From Pontibacter litorisediminis (GTDB lineage: Bacteria > Bacteroidota > Bacteroidia > Cytophagales > Hymenobacteraceae): a stretch of DNA of 64,000 nt. The translations under genes were made by a program, and so were the position numbers. The stretch covers positions 310,001-374,000 of the forward strand of contig NZ_JARDUA010000001.1 of assembly GCF_029360645.1 (NCBI RefSeq), given 5' to 3'. Under the pieces are notes generated by a model that searched no databases, had not been told where the DNA came from, and was given only the letters and a program-made list of their open reading frames with translations. Of the stretch, positions 16,262-25,966 are shown in pieces (the stretch's first letter is position 1; each line of letters opens with the position of its first letter).

Positions 16262-16834
16262 ATGGAGCCGATAGCAGATAAGAAGAAGGCAATTTTTAAG
16301 AGTATGCTGGCACTGGTAAAAGAGAACGGCTTCCATGGTGCGCCCATGAGTTTGGTGGCGAAACGAGCGGGCGTGGCCGCCGGCACTATCTACCACTACT
16401 TCGAGAGCAAGGAGGAGTTGATTCAGGCCCTTTTTCAGCATATTCGGGAGGAGGTAATCGCTGTGGTGATCCGTGAGGACTCGGAGAATGAACCGTTTAA
16501 AAAGTGCTTCTTTAAGATCTGGTACGGCCTGTACTTCTATTATACGGAGAATGCCGATGCGTTAAAGTTCCTGGAGCAGTACGTCAACTCGCCTTATCAC
16601 ACCGAGCGCGACGAGTTGGGGGAAGATAAGTTCTTCAGGTACCTCTTCCGCTTCTTTGAGCGCGGAACCAGAGGAGGGCACCTCAAGCCGATCAGCCCTA
16701 AAATACTGGGAATACTGGCTCACAGTAACGTTATCTCCACGGTAAAGGTGCTGGCCTCCGGCAGGCTCAAGCTAGAGGAAGGAGAACTGAAGCAGATTCC
16801 GCAGGTCCTCTGGGACGGCATGAGGAGCAATTAA
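16262..16834 (+). CDS. TetR/AcrR family transcriptional regulator
   Basis: A 190-residue repressor-type regulator. The N-terminal helix-turn-helix reads ALVKENGFHGAPMSLVAKRA then GVAAGTIYHYFESKEEL, the TetR signature. The remaining helices (residues 60-190) form the ligand pocket and dimer interface. An in-frame Met at 16139 would add 41 residues, but it would place the operator-like palindrome inside the gene, and TetR proteins normally start close to MEPIADKKKAIF. It lies upstream of the tolC-acrA-acrB operon on the same strand and very probably controls it. The ligand is unknown. Confidence 0.9.
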   Translation: MEPIADKKKAIFKSMLALVKENGFHGAPMSLVAKRAGVAAGTIYHYFESKEELIQALFQHIREEVIAVVIREDSENEPFKKCFFKIWYGLYFYYTENADALKFLEQYVNSPYHTERDELGEDKFFRYLFRFFERGTRGGHLKPISPKILGILAHSNVISTVKVLASGRLKLEEGELKQIPQVLWDGMRSN

Positions 16835-17002
16835 TTTCCCTGTATCCCTGCAAACCGCATCTGTCGCTAATGAATTGATCTATAACTTAAATATAACTGA
16901 ACATGCCCACACAACTATGAAGAAACAGAGTAACGGTTCTTTTCCTGAACCTTCACATGCATTAGAAGTTCAATTACCAACACCAAGTACATTCCGACAT
17001 AC

Positions 17003-18334
17003 ATGAGATTAATGAAATGTTTACGACCACTGCTTCTGGGGTGCCTGCTCAGCCCGGTGGCTGCGTTGGCGCAGGGCAACACAACCCCGGCTGCCGATGG
17101 CCTGACGCTGGAGCAGTGCGTGGATTTCGCCCTGCAAAACAGAGCGGCCGTGGAGCAGGCCTTACTGGATGAAGAAATCGGGGAGCGCGAGATCAAAGCC
17201 AACCTCTCCGGGTGGTTCCCGCAGATAAACGCCAACTACGGGGGCACGCACAACATCAAGCTGCAGCAACAGCCTTTCGGGGAGCAGATCGTGACACTGG
17301 GGCAGAAGTATACTTCTAACCTGCTGCTGGAGGCGAACCAAACGATTTACAGCAGCGAACTGCTGCTGGCTTCTAAGGCTGCGCGCTTCAGCAGGCAGCA
17401 GCTGGACCAGCAAACGATCTCTACTAAGATCAACACTGTGGTGGAGGTGAGCAAGGCTTTCTACGACGTGTTGCTTACGCAGGAGCAGTACCGCATTCTG
17501 CAAGTAAACCTGCAGCGCCAGGAAAAGCAGTACAACGATGCCCGCAGCCGCTACGAGGTGGGCCTGGTAGACAAGACAGACTACCAGCGTGCTGCCATTA
17601 CACTGGCCAATATCCGCAGCGACATCAAGCGTACCCAAGAGGGCATCAAGGCTAAGATTGCCTACCTGAAGCAGCTGATGGGCTACCCAATTGAAAATGA
17701 GTTGGAGCTGGCCTACAACTATAACCAAATGGAACAGGCCGTGCTGGTGGATACCACCGAAGTGATCGCGTTCGCCAACCGGGTAGAGCTGCAACAACTG
17801 CAGACCCAGCGTCAATTGCTGGAGCTTAACACTGCCTATAACAAGTGGAGCTTCCTGCCTACCGTCTCTGCCTTCGGAAACTATAACTGGCTGTTCTTCA
17901 ACAACGAGCTGTCGGACCTTTACAACAGGTCCTTCCCTACGTCCGCAGTGGGCCTGCGGGTGTCGGTGCCTATCTTCCAGGGTACCAGAAGGCTGCAGAA
18001 CCTTCGGATCGCCAGGTTGCAGGAGGAGCGCCTGGACATCGCGATAGAAGATACACGCAAGGCCATAAACACCGAATACCAGGCTGCCCTGGCTAATTAT
18101 AAGGCCGACTACACCGATTGGCGCACCTTGCAGAATAACCTAGAGCTTGCCCAGGAAGTGTACGACATCATTAAACTGCAGTACGACGAGGGCGTGAAAG
18201 CCTATGTAGACCTGGTGGTAGCCGAAAGTGAGCTGCGCGCCACGCAGATAAATTATTACAACGCCCTGTATAACCTGATGGCCAGCAAGCTGGACTATCA
18301 GAGAGCCCTGGGAAACATAGATATCAATCCATAA
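17003..18334 (+). CDS. TolC family outer membrane efflux protein
   Basis: Outer-membrane channel of an RND tripartite pump, 443 aa. The signal peptide is MRLMKCLRPLLLGCLLSPVA ending at ALAQ. The mature protein has two repeated OEP domains with long coiled-coil helices (LTLEQCVDFALQNRAAVEQ opening each as in TolC; KAFYDVLLTQEQYRILQ; ELRATQINYYNALYNLMASK at the end). It starts 168 bp after the TetR gene and is 19 bp before the adaptor gene, so it is the first gene of a three-gene efflux operon. No surplus domains. Confidence 0.93.
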   Translation: MRLMKCLRPLLLGCLLSPVAALAQGNTTPAADGLTLEQCVDFALQNRAAVEQALLDEEIGEREIKANLSGWFPQINANYGGTHNIKLQQQPFGEQIVTLGQKYTSNLLLEANQTIYSSELLLASKAARFSRQQLDQQTISTKINTVVEVSKAFYDVLLTQEQYRILQVNLQRQEKQYNDARSRYEVGLVDKTDYQRAAITLANIRSDIKRTQEGIKAKIAYLKQLMGYPIENELELAYNYNQMEQAVLVDTTEVIAFANRVELQQLQTQRQLLELNTAYNKWSFLPTVSAFGNYNWLFFNNELSDLYNRSFPTSAVGLRVSVPIFQGTRRLQNLRIARLQEERLDIAIEDTRKAINTEYQAALANYKADYTDWRTLQNNLELAQEVYDIIKLQYDEGVKAYVDLVVAESELRATQINYYNALYNLMASKLDYQRALGNIDINP

Positions 18335-18353
18335 AACATCAGAGAAAAAGAGA

Positions 18354-19499
18354 ATGAAGAGGAAACACGTTTGGCTGGCCGCAGCTTTCATCAGCCCCAC
18401 CATACTTATGTCATGCGGCGGTGATAAAGCCGGTCAGCAGCAGATGAACCCGGCCGCTATGGCCGTTCCGGTAAATACCTACAAAGTAGAAGAGCAAAAC
18501 GTTACGGGCCAGGATACCTACCCCGGTAAGGTGGTGGCGCTTCAGGAAGTAGAACTACGCCCTCAGGTGGGCGGGTACATTACCGATATCTATGTGCAGG
18601 ATGGGCAGCGCGTAAAGGCAGGGCAAAAGCTCTACGAGATAGACCGCAGCAAGTATCAGGCGTCTTACCAGCAGGCGCAGGCAAACTTGTCCAGCGCCAA
18701 GGCTAACCTGGCCAGGGTGCAGAAAGACCTGGAACGTTACGAGAGACTGGCCGAGCGCGACGCCATTGCCAAGCAGCAGGTAGACTATGCCCGCACCGAG
18801 GTGCAGACTGCTCAGGCGCAGGTGGCTTCGGCGCAGGCGCAGGTTCGCAGCGCCTCTACAGATTTAGGTTACTCCGTTATCAATGCTCCTTTCAGCGGTG
18901 TCATCGGTATTTCCCAGGTGCGCGTAGGGGCGCAGGTATCTCCGGGCCAGCCACTGCTGAACACCATCTCCTCTGTCGACCCGGCTGCAGTGGATATTGT
19001 GGTTAACGAGCAGGAGATTGCCCGTTTCAGCAAGCTACAGCAGGGAGGGCAACCGGATTCTCTTTTCACTATGACCATCAACAACGGCGAGCGATACCCT
19101 CATAACGGCAAATTGCTGGCGATTGATAGAGCCATTGGGCGCCAATCCGGCACCACAACCGTACGGGTGCAGTTCCCTAACCCGAACGAGGTGCTGATAC
19201 CGGGTATGACGGTCACCTTAAACGTGCTGAACCAGGACATCGGCGAGCAGGTGGTTATCCCGTTCAAAGCGGTGACAGAGCAGCTTGGCGAGTTCTTCGT
19301 GTATGTGGTGCAGGGAGACTCGGTGGTGCAGCAGAATGTGCAACTGGGCACCAGGCTTAAGGGCAACATTGTGGTGCGCGAGGGCCTGAAGCCAGGGCAG
19401 CAGATTGTCACCGAAGGTGTGCAGCGTTTGCGCCAGGGGGCAAAAGTACAGGTCGGAGCTCCGCAGGGAGGCCAGCCGCAGGCCTCCGGCCAGAAATAA
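18354..19499 (+). CDS. RND efflux periplasmic adaptor (AcrA/MexA-like lipoprotein)
   Basis: Membrane fusion protein of 381 aa linking the pump to the TolC channel. A lipoprotein signal (FISPTILMSCGGD) anchors it to the inner membrane face of the periplasm. The lipoyl domain is split into VALQEVELRPQVGGYITDIY and GYSVINAPFSGVIGIS, flanking an alpha-hairpin (QAQANLSSAKANLARVQKDL to QVASAQAQVRS). A beta-barrel and membrane-proximal domain follow (VLIPGMTVTLNV; VVIPFKAVTEQL). It is 36 bp from the pump gene, same operon. Confidence 0.94.
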   Translation: MKRKHVWLAAAFISPTILMSCGGDKAGQQQMNPAAMAVPVNTYKVEEQNVTGQDTYPGKVVALQEVELRPQVGGYITDIYVQDGQRVKAGQKLYEIDRSKYQASYQQAQANLSSAKANLARVQKDLERYERLAERDAIAKQQVDYARTEVQTAQAQVASAQAQVRSASTDLGYSVINAPFSGVIGISQVRVGAQVSPGQPLLNTISSVDPAAVDIVVNEQEIARFSKLQQGGQPDSLFTMTINNGERYPHNGKLLAIDRAIGRQSGTTTVRVQFPNPNEVLIPGMTVTLNVLNQDIGEQVVIPFKAVTEQLGEFFVYVVQGDSVVQQNVQLGTRLKGNIVVREGLKPGQQIVTEGVQRLRQGAKVQVGAPQGGQPQASGQK

Positions 19500-19535
19500 T
19501 TTCTAGCAACTTTCTGAGGAAATTAAGTATACAAC

Positions 19536-22500
19536 ATGATTTCAGATGTATTTATAAGACGGCCCGTCACCGCCATGGTGATCTCGATCGTGATCGTTCT
19601 GGTGGGTGTGCTGGCTATGATGAATTTGCCCGTCACGCAGTATCCGGACATCTCCCCTCCTACCGTTGCAGTATCGGCTAACTATACCGGAGCCGATGCC
19701 CAGACAATTGAGCAGATACTGGCCACGCCACTGGAAACCCAGATCAACGGCACGCCCGGCATGGCCTACCTGACCTCTACCAACACCAACGGTCAGCTGA
19801 GCATGACCGTGACCTTTGAGGTGGGAACGGATATTGAAATTGCCACCCTGGATGTGCAGAACCGGGCCAGTATTGCCGAGCCAAGCCTTCCGGAGGAGGT
19901 AAGGCGCCTTGGCGTAACGGTGCGTAAGCGTAACCCGAGCATCATGATGGTGATCGGTATCTACTCACCAAACCGTACCCACGATGTGGAGTACCTGGAT
20001 AACTACACCAACATCTATGTGCGCGATGCCTTGATGCGTGTGAAAGGTGTGGGAGATATCTTCTCCATCGGCCAGGACTTCAGTATGCGCCTTTGGCTGA
20101 AGCCAGACAAGCTCGCCCAGTATGGCATTGGTGCCAGCGAGGTGGTCTCCTCTATCCAGGAGCAAAACCTGCAGGTGGCGGCTGGTACCGTAGGTTCCGC
20201 CCCGCAGTATGATTCGCAGGCTTTTCAGTACCCGATTACGGTAACAGGCCGTTTGCAGACGCAGGAGGAGTTCGGAAACATCATCGTGCGCACCAACCCA
20301 TCCGACGGCGCCATTGTGTACCTGCGCGATGTGGCCCGCATAGAGTTTGGCCGGTTCGATTACGGCCGTGCCGCCACTATCAACGGCAACCCCGCAACCA
20401 TGATGCTGATCTACCAGGCTCCCGGTAGTAATGCCCTCGAGACTGCCGAAGGGCTTTATACTGCGCTGGGTGAGCTGAAGGAGTCTTTCCCCGCTGACTT
20501 GGACTACATCGTCTCGTTCGAAACCGTTTCGGTGGTGGAGGCGTCTATCAATGAGGTGGTCCACACGCTGGTGGAGGCCCTTATACTGGTGATCATCGTA
20601 GTGTTCCTTTTCCTGCAGAGCTGGAGAGCAACGCTGGTGCCAATCCTGGCCATCCCGGTATCCATCATCGGTACCTTTGTGTTCTTTATTCCGCTGGGCT
20701 TTACGATCAACACGCTGACGCTCTTTGGTTTCGTGCTCTCCATTGGTATTGTGGTGGACGACGCCATTGTGGTGGTGGAAGCCGTGCAGCACTATATCGA
20801 CCATGAGCGAATCTCAGCGCGGGAGGCTACACGCAAGGCAATGAAGGATATCACAGCCCCGGTTATCGCCATTGCCCTGATTCTGGCGGCGGTGTTTATC
20901 CCGGTAGGCTTTATTCCGGGTATTGTCGGGCGTCTTTACCAGCAGTTCGCTATCACCATCGCGATCTCCGTACTGATCTCGGCTTTTGTGGCCCTTACCC
21001 TTACACCGGCACTGTGCTCCCTGATGCTGAAGCCGATGAACGTGAGTAAGGACTCCAGAGGCATCAACAAGTTCTTCTATCGCTTTAACAACTGGTTTGC
21101 CCGCACGACGGAATCCTACTCAGTGGGAGTACGCAAAAGTATCAAGGCAACGCCGCTGGTGCTTATCCTGCTGATCTGTGTTTATGTGGGAACTACCGGC
21201 ATGTTCATGACCAAGCCATCGGGCTTTATTCCTACTGAGGATGAGGGCCGCCTGTTCGTGTCGGTGGAGTTGCCGGAAGGTGCCTCCAAGGGCAGAACGG
21301 AAGCTATACTTGCCGAAATGGGCGAGATGATGGCCACTGTGCCTGCCGTACGTAACTACACGGCTATATCAGGCCTGAACGCCATCAACTTCTCCTTTAA
21401 GTCAAACAGTGGCACATTCTTCCTCCAGCTGCAGCCTTGGGAGGAGCGCCAGGATGAGGCGGAGAAACTACAGGGTGTAATGGCCACCCTGCAGCAGAAG
21501 TTTGCCGGTATCAAGGAGGCAAACATCATCGTGGTGGCTCCACCAGCTATACCTGGTCTGGGGCAATCAGGAGGTTTTACCTTTGTGCTGCAGCAGCGCC
21601 AGGCCGGCGACGTGAAGCAGTTGGAGCAGGTTATGGGCCAGTTCCTGGGCGCAGCCAATGCCCGCCCGGAGATTGCCATGGCTTACAGCTTCTTTAACGC
21701 CAGAACGCCAGGCTACCACGTAGAGGTGGACCGCGAGAAAGCTAAGCGGCTGGGTGTGAACATAGCCGATGTATACTCCACCATGTCGACCTACATGGGT
21801 AGCCGCTACGTGAACGACTTCACCCGCTACGGCCGTAACTTCCGGGTGGTAGCCCAGGCAGACACCTCCTACCGCATGGATATCGAGAGCCTGAAGCAAT
21901 ACTATGTGATGAACAGGCAGGGGCAGTCGGTGCCGCTGAGTGCCCTGGTGACCACCACTGTGGAAGAAAGAGCCGCTGTTATCTCACACTACAACCTGTT
22001 CCGCTCCGTGGACATCAACGGAAGTGCCGCACCGGGTTATAGTTCCGGGCAAGCGTTACAGGCCTTGGAGGACGTGGCCGCAGAGGTGCTTCCTGCCGGC
22101 TACGGCTATGAGTTTACCGGCCTGAGCCGCGAGGAGCAGGCTGCCGGCAACACCACAATCTACATCTTCTCGCTTTCTATCCTGCTCGTGCTGCTGCTGC
22201 TGGCAGCCTTGTATGAGAGCTGGTCGGTGCCGTTCTCTATCCTGTTCGCCATCCCGCTGGGGATGTTCGGTGCCATCCTGGCCCTGACGCTGTTGCCAAA
22301 GCTGGACAATAACGTGTACGCCCAGGTAGGTATGATCACCCTGATCGGTCTGGCAGCCAAAAACGCCATCCTGATCGTGGAGTTTGCCAAAGAGCGTGTG
22401 GACCGGGGTATGGAACTGATTGAGGCAACGATTGAGGCGGTGAAACTGCGTCTGCGCCCGATCATCATGACATCACTTGCCTTTATACTTGGAGTAGTGC

Positions 22501-22736
22501 CGTTGGCACTGGCTTCCGGGGCGGGTGCCGTATCGCGCCAGACCATTGGTTGGGTAGTGATCGGGGGTATGTTGGCCGCTACTTTCCTGGCTATCTTCGT
22601 GGTGCCGGTGCTCTACGTCGTGATCACCCGCATTGCCTATGGCAGGCAAGGGCTGGAGGAGCTGCGGGCCAAAGGGAACAACCGCCCTGATGAAGATGAG
22701 GGAGGTGATCCTGCCTACACTAACCCGCATGCCTAA
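19536..22736 (+). CDS. RND multidrug efflux permease (AcrB/HAE-1 family)
   Basis: Inner-membrane proton-driven drug pump of 1066 aa, normal length. It begins MISDVFIRRPVTAMVISIVI as in AcrB. Proton-relay acids are present in TM4 (GIVVDDAIVVVEAV) and the Lys in TM10 (AAKNAILIVEFAKE). Two sets of six membrane helices flank two large periplasmic loops. The tail is hydrophilic (RPDEDEGGDPAYTNP). It is the last gene of the operon and is followed by a clear terminator. The protein class is certain; the exported compounds are unknown. Confidence 0.96.
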   Translation: MISDVFIRRPVTAMVISIVIVLVGVLAMMNLPVTQYPDISPPTVAVSANYTGADAQTIEQILATPLETQINGTPGMAYLTSTNTNGQLSMTVTFEVGTDIEIATLDVQNRASIAEPSLPEEVRRLGVTVRKRNPSIMMVIGIYSPNRTHDVEYLDNYTNIYVRDALMRVKGVGDIFSIGQDFSMRLWLKPDKLAQYGIGASEVVSSIQEQNLQVAAGTVGSAPQYDSQAFQYPITVTGRLQTQEEFGNIIVRTNPSDGAIVYLRDVARIEFGRFDYGRAATINGNPATMMLIYQAPGSNALETAEGLYTALGELKESFPADLDYIVSFETVSVVEASINEVVHTLVEALILVIIVVFLFLQSWRATLVPILAIPVSIIGTFVFFIPLGFTINTLTLFGFVLSIGIVVDDAIVVVEAVQHYIDHERISAREATRKAMKDITAPVIAIALILAAVFIPVGFIPGIVGRLYQQFAITIAISVLISAFVALTLTPALCSLMLKPMNVSKDSRGINKFFYRFNNWFARTTESYSVGVRKSIKATPLVLILLICVYVGTTGMFMTKPSGFIPTEDEGRLFVSVELPEGASKGRTEAILAEMGEMMATVPAVRNYTAISGLNAINFSFKSNSGTFFLQLQPWEERQDEAEKLQGVMATLQQKFAGIKEANIIVVAPPAIPGLGQSGGFTFVLQQRQAGDVKQLEQVMGQFLGAANARPEIAMAYSFFNARTPGYHVEVDREKAKRLGVNIADVYSTMSTYMGSRYVNDFTRYGRNFRVVAQADTSYRMDIESLKQYYVMNRQGQSVPLSALVTTTVEERAAVISHYNLFRSVDINGSAAPGYSSGQALQALEDVAAEVLPAGYGYEFTGLSREEQAAGNTTIYIFSLSILLVLLLLAALYESWSVPFSILFAIPLGMFGAILALTLLPKLDNNVYAQVGMITLIGLAAKNAILIVEFAKERVDRGMELIEATIEAVKLRLRPIIMTSLAFILGVVPLALASGAGAVSRQTIGWVVIGGMLAATFLAIFVVPVLYVVITRIAYGRQGLEELRAKGNNRPDEDEGGDPAYTNPHA

Positions 22737-22765
22737 GACATCCGAATAACCTATATACCGTTGAA

Positions 22766-22800
22766 CAGCCCCGCCTCCTTGAGACGGGGCTGTTTTTTTT
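22766..22800 (+). terminator. Terminator of the RND operon
   Basis: CAGCCCCG / CGGGGCTG stem, 11-nt loop, then eight T. Confidence 0.88.
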
Positions 22801-22870
22801 GTGGGGCTGCGGGTGCTATATAGTTTTAAATGCATCTAAATTTCGCGGTAAAGGCACTTTTCCGGGATAA

Positions 22871-22907
22871 GTGATAAAAGTCATACAGGCGTGTGATGAC
22901 AGTCATA
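22871..22907 (+). promoter_or_regulatory. Two FNR/CRP-type sites, GTGATnnnnGTCATA, upstream of nirK
   Basis: GTGAT-AAAA-GTCATA (22871-22885) and GTGAT-GACA-GTCATA (22893-22907) share 11 fixed bases and are spaced exactly 22 bp, two helical turns. Each is a dyad of 5-bp half-sites with a 4-bp spacer, the layout of FNR/DNR/NnrR regulators, although the half-sites differ from canonical TTGAT. They lie 59-95 bp before the nirK ATG. Confidence 0.6.
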
Positions 22908-22965
22908 AGCTGAGTTGAAACCCGGTGGTTATTTAGCGTCTGGAAATCCACTAAAACTTAGACTT

Positions 22966-24441
22966 ATGAGAACGTCTACTCTAAAAAAATCGATCGTGCT
23001 GATGGGCTTGGGCCTGTACAGCATCGGCGTCCTGAGCTCCTGCAGCACCCAAACTTCCCATGCCGAGACCACGGCCAACACGGAAGACGCAACCCCCAAA
23101 GAGCTCCCGGTAATTGAGGCGGAGATAACGGACGCACCGAATGTCCCTGCCCCTATCACGCGCAAACATGCCGCCAAGGTAGTGGTGCGCCTGGAGGTAA
23201 CGGAAGTGGTGAAAAAATTGGCTGATGGCGTGGATTATACCTTCTGGACATTCGGGGGTTCTGTGCCGGGCAAGTTTATCCGCATTCGCCAAAACGATGA
23301 GGTGGAGTTTCACCTGATGAACCACCCCGACAGCAAGAACCCGCACAACATCGACCTGCACGCCGTGACCGGCCCGGGCGGTGGCGCGGCCTCTACCTTC
23401 ACGGCTCCCGGCCACGAAACGGTTTTCAACTTTAAGGCCCTGAACCCTGGTCTCTATGTGTACCACTGCGCTACCGCGCCGGTAGGCATGCACATCGCCA
23501 ACGGCATGTACGGCCTCATCCTGGTTGAACCGGAGGAAGGCCTGCCAAAAGTAGACAAAGAGTACTATGTGATGCAGGGTGACTTTTACACCAAAGGCGA
23601 TTTCGGAGCACCAGGCCTGCAGCCCTTCGACATGCAGAAGGCGTTGGATGAAAACCCATCTTATGTGGTGTTCAACGGCTCCGTTGGCTCCCTTACCGGC
23701 GACAAAGCCCTTACTGCTAAAGTAGGCGAAACCGTACGCCTGTTCGTGGGTAACGGTGGTCCGAACCTGATCTCTTCCTTCCACGTGATCGGTGAGATCT
23801 TTGACCGCGTGTATGCGGAGGGCGGTACAGTCGTGAACAAAGACATCCAAACTACCCTGGTACCTGCCGGCGGTGCAGCCATCACAGAGTTCAAAGCCGA
23901 GGTGCCGGGCAACTACGTGTTGGTGGACCACTCCATCTTCAGAGCCTTTAACAAAGGCGCCCTGGGCATGATGAAGGTAGAGGGTGCTGAAGACAAAAAA
24001 CTGTACTCTGGCCTGATCGAAGACCGGATCTACCAGCCAGAAGGCTCTACCGTGCAGGAAATGCCATCGGCAGGTGCTCCAATGGCAGCTGTTGCCTCAA
24101 ACAAAGACATGCGCTTAGAGCTGGGCAAAACGCTGTATGCCCAAAACTGCCAGGCCTGCCACCAGGCCGAGGGCCAGGGCATAAAAGGCGCCTTCCCTCC
24201 GCTTGCCAAATCTGACTACCTGAATGCTGACGTGAACAGAGCCATTGGCGTAGTGGCCCACGGCCTGGAAGGACAGATAAAAGTGAACGGCGAGCTTTAC
24301 AACAGCACCATGCCGAAGCTGAAACTGAGCGACGAGGAAATTGCCAACGTGATGACCTTTGTGATAAACAACTGGAGCAACAAAGGCGGTGAGGTGACTC
24401 CGGAGCAGGTTAAAAAAGCGAAAGCAGGTTATAAACACTAA
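22966..24441 (+). CDS. nirK: Copper nitrite reductase (NirK) fused to a C-terminal cytochrome c
   Basis: Periplasmic enzyme reducing nitrite to nitric oxide in denitrification. The 491-aa protein starts at ATG 22966 with a lipoprotein signal ([10 protein letters not shown]). Cupredoxin domain 1 holds the type 1 copper ligands ([29 protein letters not shown]) and the catalytic Asp/His of IDLHA. Domain 2 holds [11 protein letters not shown] (catalytic His) and [16 protein letters not shown] linker leads to a class I cytochrome c domain with heme motif CQACH (C395, C398, H399) and the axial Met in [12 protein letters not shown]. This three-domain form would take electrons through its own heme. 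It is followed by nirV after 17 bp, and tandem FNR-like sites lie upstream. Confidence 0.94.
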   Translation: MRTSTLKKSIVLMGLGLYSIGVLSSCSTQTSHAETTANTEDATPKELPVIEAEITDAPNVPAPITRKHAAKVVVRLEVTEVVKKLADGVDYTFWTFGGSVPGKFIRIRQNDEVEFHLMNHPDSKNPHNIDLHAVTGPGGGAASTFTAPGHETVFNFKALNPGLYVYHCATAPVGMHIANGMYGLILVEPEEGLPKVDKEYYVMQGDFYTKGDFGAPGLQPFDMQKALDENPSYVVFNGSVGSLTGDKALTAKVGETVRLFVGNGGPNLISSFHVIGEIFDRVYAEGGTVVNKDIQTTLVPAGGAAITEFKAEVPGNYVLVDHSIFRAFNKGALGMMKVEGAEDKKLYSGLIEDRIYQPEGSTVQEMPSAGAPMAAVASNKDMRLELGKTLYAQNCQACHQAEGQGIKGAFPPLAKSDYLNADVNRAIGVVAHGLEGQIKVNGELYNSTMPKLKLSDEEIANVMTFVINNWSNKGGEVTPEQVKKAKAGYKH

Positions 24442-24458
24442 AATTCAAACCCAGAGAG

Positions 24459-25241
24459 ATGCTTTACAGACTGTTGCTGATCGTGCTGCTGATAGGGGTC
24501 TGCTACAAAGCGCAGGCACAAAAGTCCTTGCCCAAAGACATGGTATTGGTAAAGGCAGGATCTTTTGTGCCCCTCTATGGGGGTGATTCCACAGCGGTGA
24601 AGGTCAAGAGCTTTAAGCTGGACGCCTTCCCGGTAACCAATGCCCAATATCTTGCCTTTGTAAGGGAGAACCCGCAGTGGCGCAAGTCGGCAGTAAAAAA
24701 GCTCTTTGCAGACCAAAACTACCTGCGTGGCTGGAACGGGGACCTGAGTATAGGGCCGGAAGCTGACAAGCTGCTCAACAGCCCGGTGGTAAGTGTTTCG
24801 TGGTTTGCCGCAAAGGCCTACTGCGAGTGCCAGGGCAAACGCCTGGCTACCACCGAGGAGTGGGAATATGCCGCTCTCGCCAGCGAAACCAAAGCCAATG
24901 CCGCTAACGACGAAAAGTTTTACCAGCGAAGTATAGAGTGGTACAGCCAACCAAATCCCACTTACCTGCCGCCCGTGCAGCAAAGCTTTAAGAATTACTA
25001 TGGCCTGTATGGCATGATTGGCCTGGTATGGGAGTGGACGCAGGACTTCAACTCTGCGCTGCTCATCGGGGAGTCCAGGGCTAACGCCAGCCTGGACAGG
25101 CAGTTGTTCTGCGGCTCTGGCTCCAGCGGTGCCAAGGACACCAAAAATTATGTGGCCTTCATGCGTTACGCATTCCGCTCCAGCCTCAAGGCAAACTACA
25201 CCGTCTCTAACCTCGGCTTCCGCTGCGCGCAGAGCCTATAA
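24459..25241 (+). CDS. nirV: NirV-like SUMF1/formylglycine-generating-enzyme domain protein
   Basis: Exported protein of 260 aa (signal MLYRLLLIVLLIGVCYKAQA-Q) of the FGE-sulfatase/SUMF1 fold: DMVLVKAGSF, FKLDAFPVTNAQYLAFV, SPVVSVSWFAAKAYCECQGK, RLATTEEWEYAA, YGLYGMIGLVWEWTQDF and NLGFRCAQ are the ordered family blocks. Genes of this type placed directly after nirK are called nirV in proteobacterial denitrifiers; their exact role is unresolved, maturation or assembly of the reductase being the usual idea. The 17-bp gap indicates cotranscription with nirK. The family assignment is firm, the nirV name rests on context. Confidence 0.85.
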   Translation: MLYRLLLIVLLIGVCYKAQAQKSLPKDMVLVKAGSFVPLYGGDSTAVKVKSFKLDAFPVTNAQYLAFVRENPQWRKSAVKKLFADQNYLRGWNGDLSIGPEADKLLNSPVVSVSWFAAKAYCECQGKRLATTEEWEYAALASETKANAANDEKFYQRSIEWYSQPNPTYLPPVQQSFKNYYGLYGMIGLVWEWTQDFNSALLIGESRANASLDRQLFCGSGSSGAKDTKNYVAFMRYAFRSSLKANYTVSNLGFRCAQSL

Positions 25242-25291
25242 CACCTGAATCTATACTTGCTTGTAACCGAACTTTCCTCCTTGACATTCCC

Positions 25292-25921
25292 ATGAAAAAC
25301 CTCTTCCCTCTTTCGCTCATACTTGGCCTGGCCCTGAGCAGCTGCACCCCATCTGAAACCACCGATGCCCATGCGGCCCACCACGCTACAGAGCAGCCCA
25401 CGACGGCTACGCCTGCCGCCGGTCTTAGCGATATGTCGCTGTACCAACTGGAGTCCGAATGGCAAACAGAAGAAGGGCAGACAATAAAGCTGGCTGACCT
25501 GCAGGGCAAGGTGCAGGTGGTGGCCATGATGTATACCAACTGCACTTATACCTGCCCCCGCATTGTGGCTGACCTGAAACGGATTGAAGAAGGCATAACG
25601 AAGTATAACAACAGCGTGGGCATCGTGCTGGTAACCATGGACCCTGCCAACGACACTCCTGAAAAGCTAAAGGAATTCGCCCAGGAAAATAACCTGGACC
25701 CGGAACGCTGGCAATTGCTGACCAGTGATGAGGAAAGCATACAGGAACTGGCGGTGCTGCTGAACATGAAGTATAAGAAGTCACCCAACGGTGACATCGC
25801 CCACTCCAACATCATCTCGGTGCTGAATGCGCAGGGCGAAATCGTGCACCAGCAGGAAGGGCTTGGCGCTGATCCGGGCGAGACAGTGAAAAGTATAGAG
25901 GCGCAGCTGCAAAGTATGTAA
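25292..25921 (+). CDS. SCO1/SenC family copper chaperone lipoprotein
   Basis: Thioredoxin-fold copper-binding protein of 209 aa. The lipoprotein signal is LILGLALSSC. The copper motif CTYTC (Cys84, Cys88) is in the usual place after MMYTN, and the distal His ligand is His171 in GDIAHSN. SCO proteins deliver copper to cytochrome oxidase CuA and other copper sites. Here, between nirV and a porin gene, it most likely metallates NirK. It begins 50 bp after nirV on the same strand. Confidence 0.92.
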   Translation: MKNLFPLSLILGLALSSCTPSETTDAHAAHHATEQPTTATPAAGLSDMSLYQLESEWQTEEGQTIKLADLQGKVQVVAMMYTNCTYTCPRIVADLKRIEEGITKYNNSVGIVLVTMDPANDTPEKLKEFAQENNLDPERWQLLTSDEESIQELAVLLNMKYKKSPNGDIAHSNIISVLNAQGEIVHQQEGLGADPGETVKSIEAQLQSM

Positions 25922-25966
25922 TGGCCTTTTGCTAGGAAGTAAAGCAAACCCCAAACCACGAATCAC

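Noticed and set aside
22981..23931. 316-codon minus frame opposite nirK
   Set aside because: Antisense to the cupredoxin ligands of NirK; no domain.
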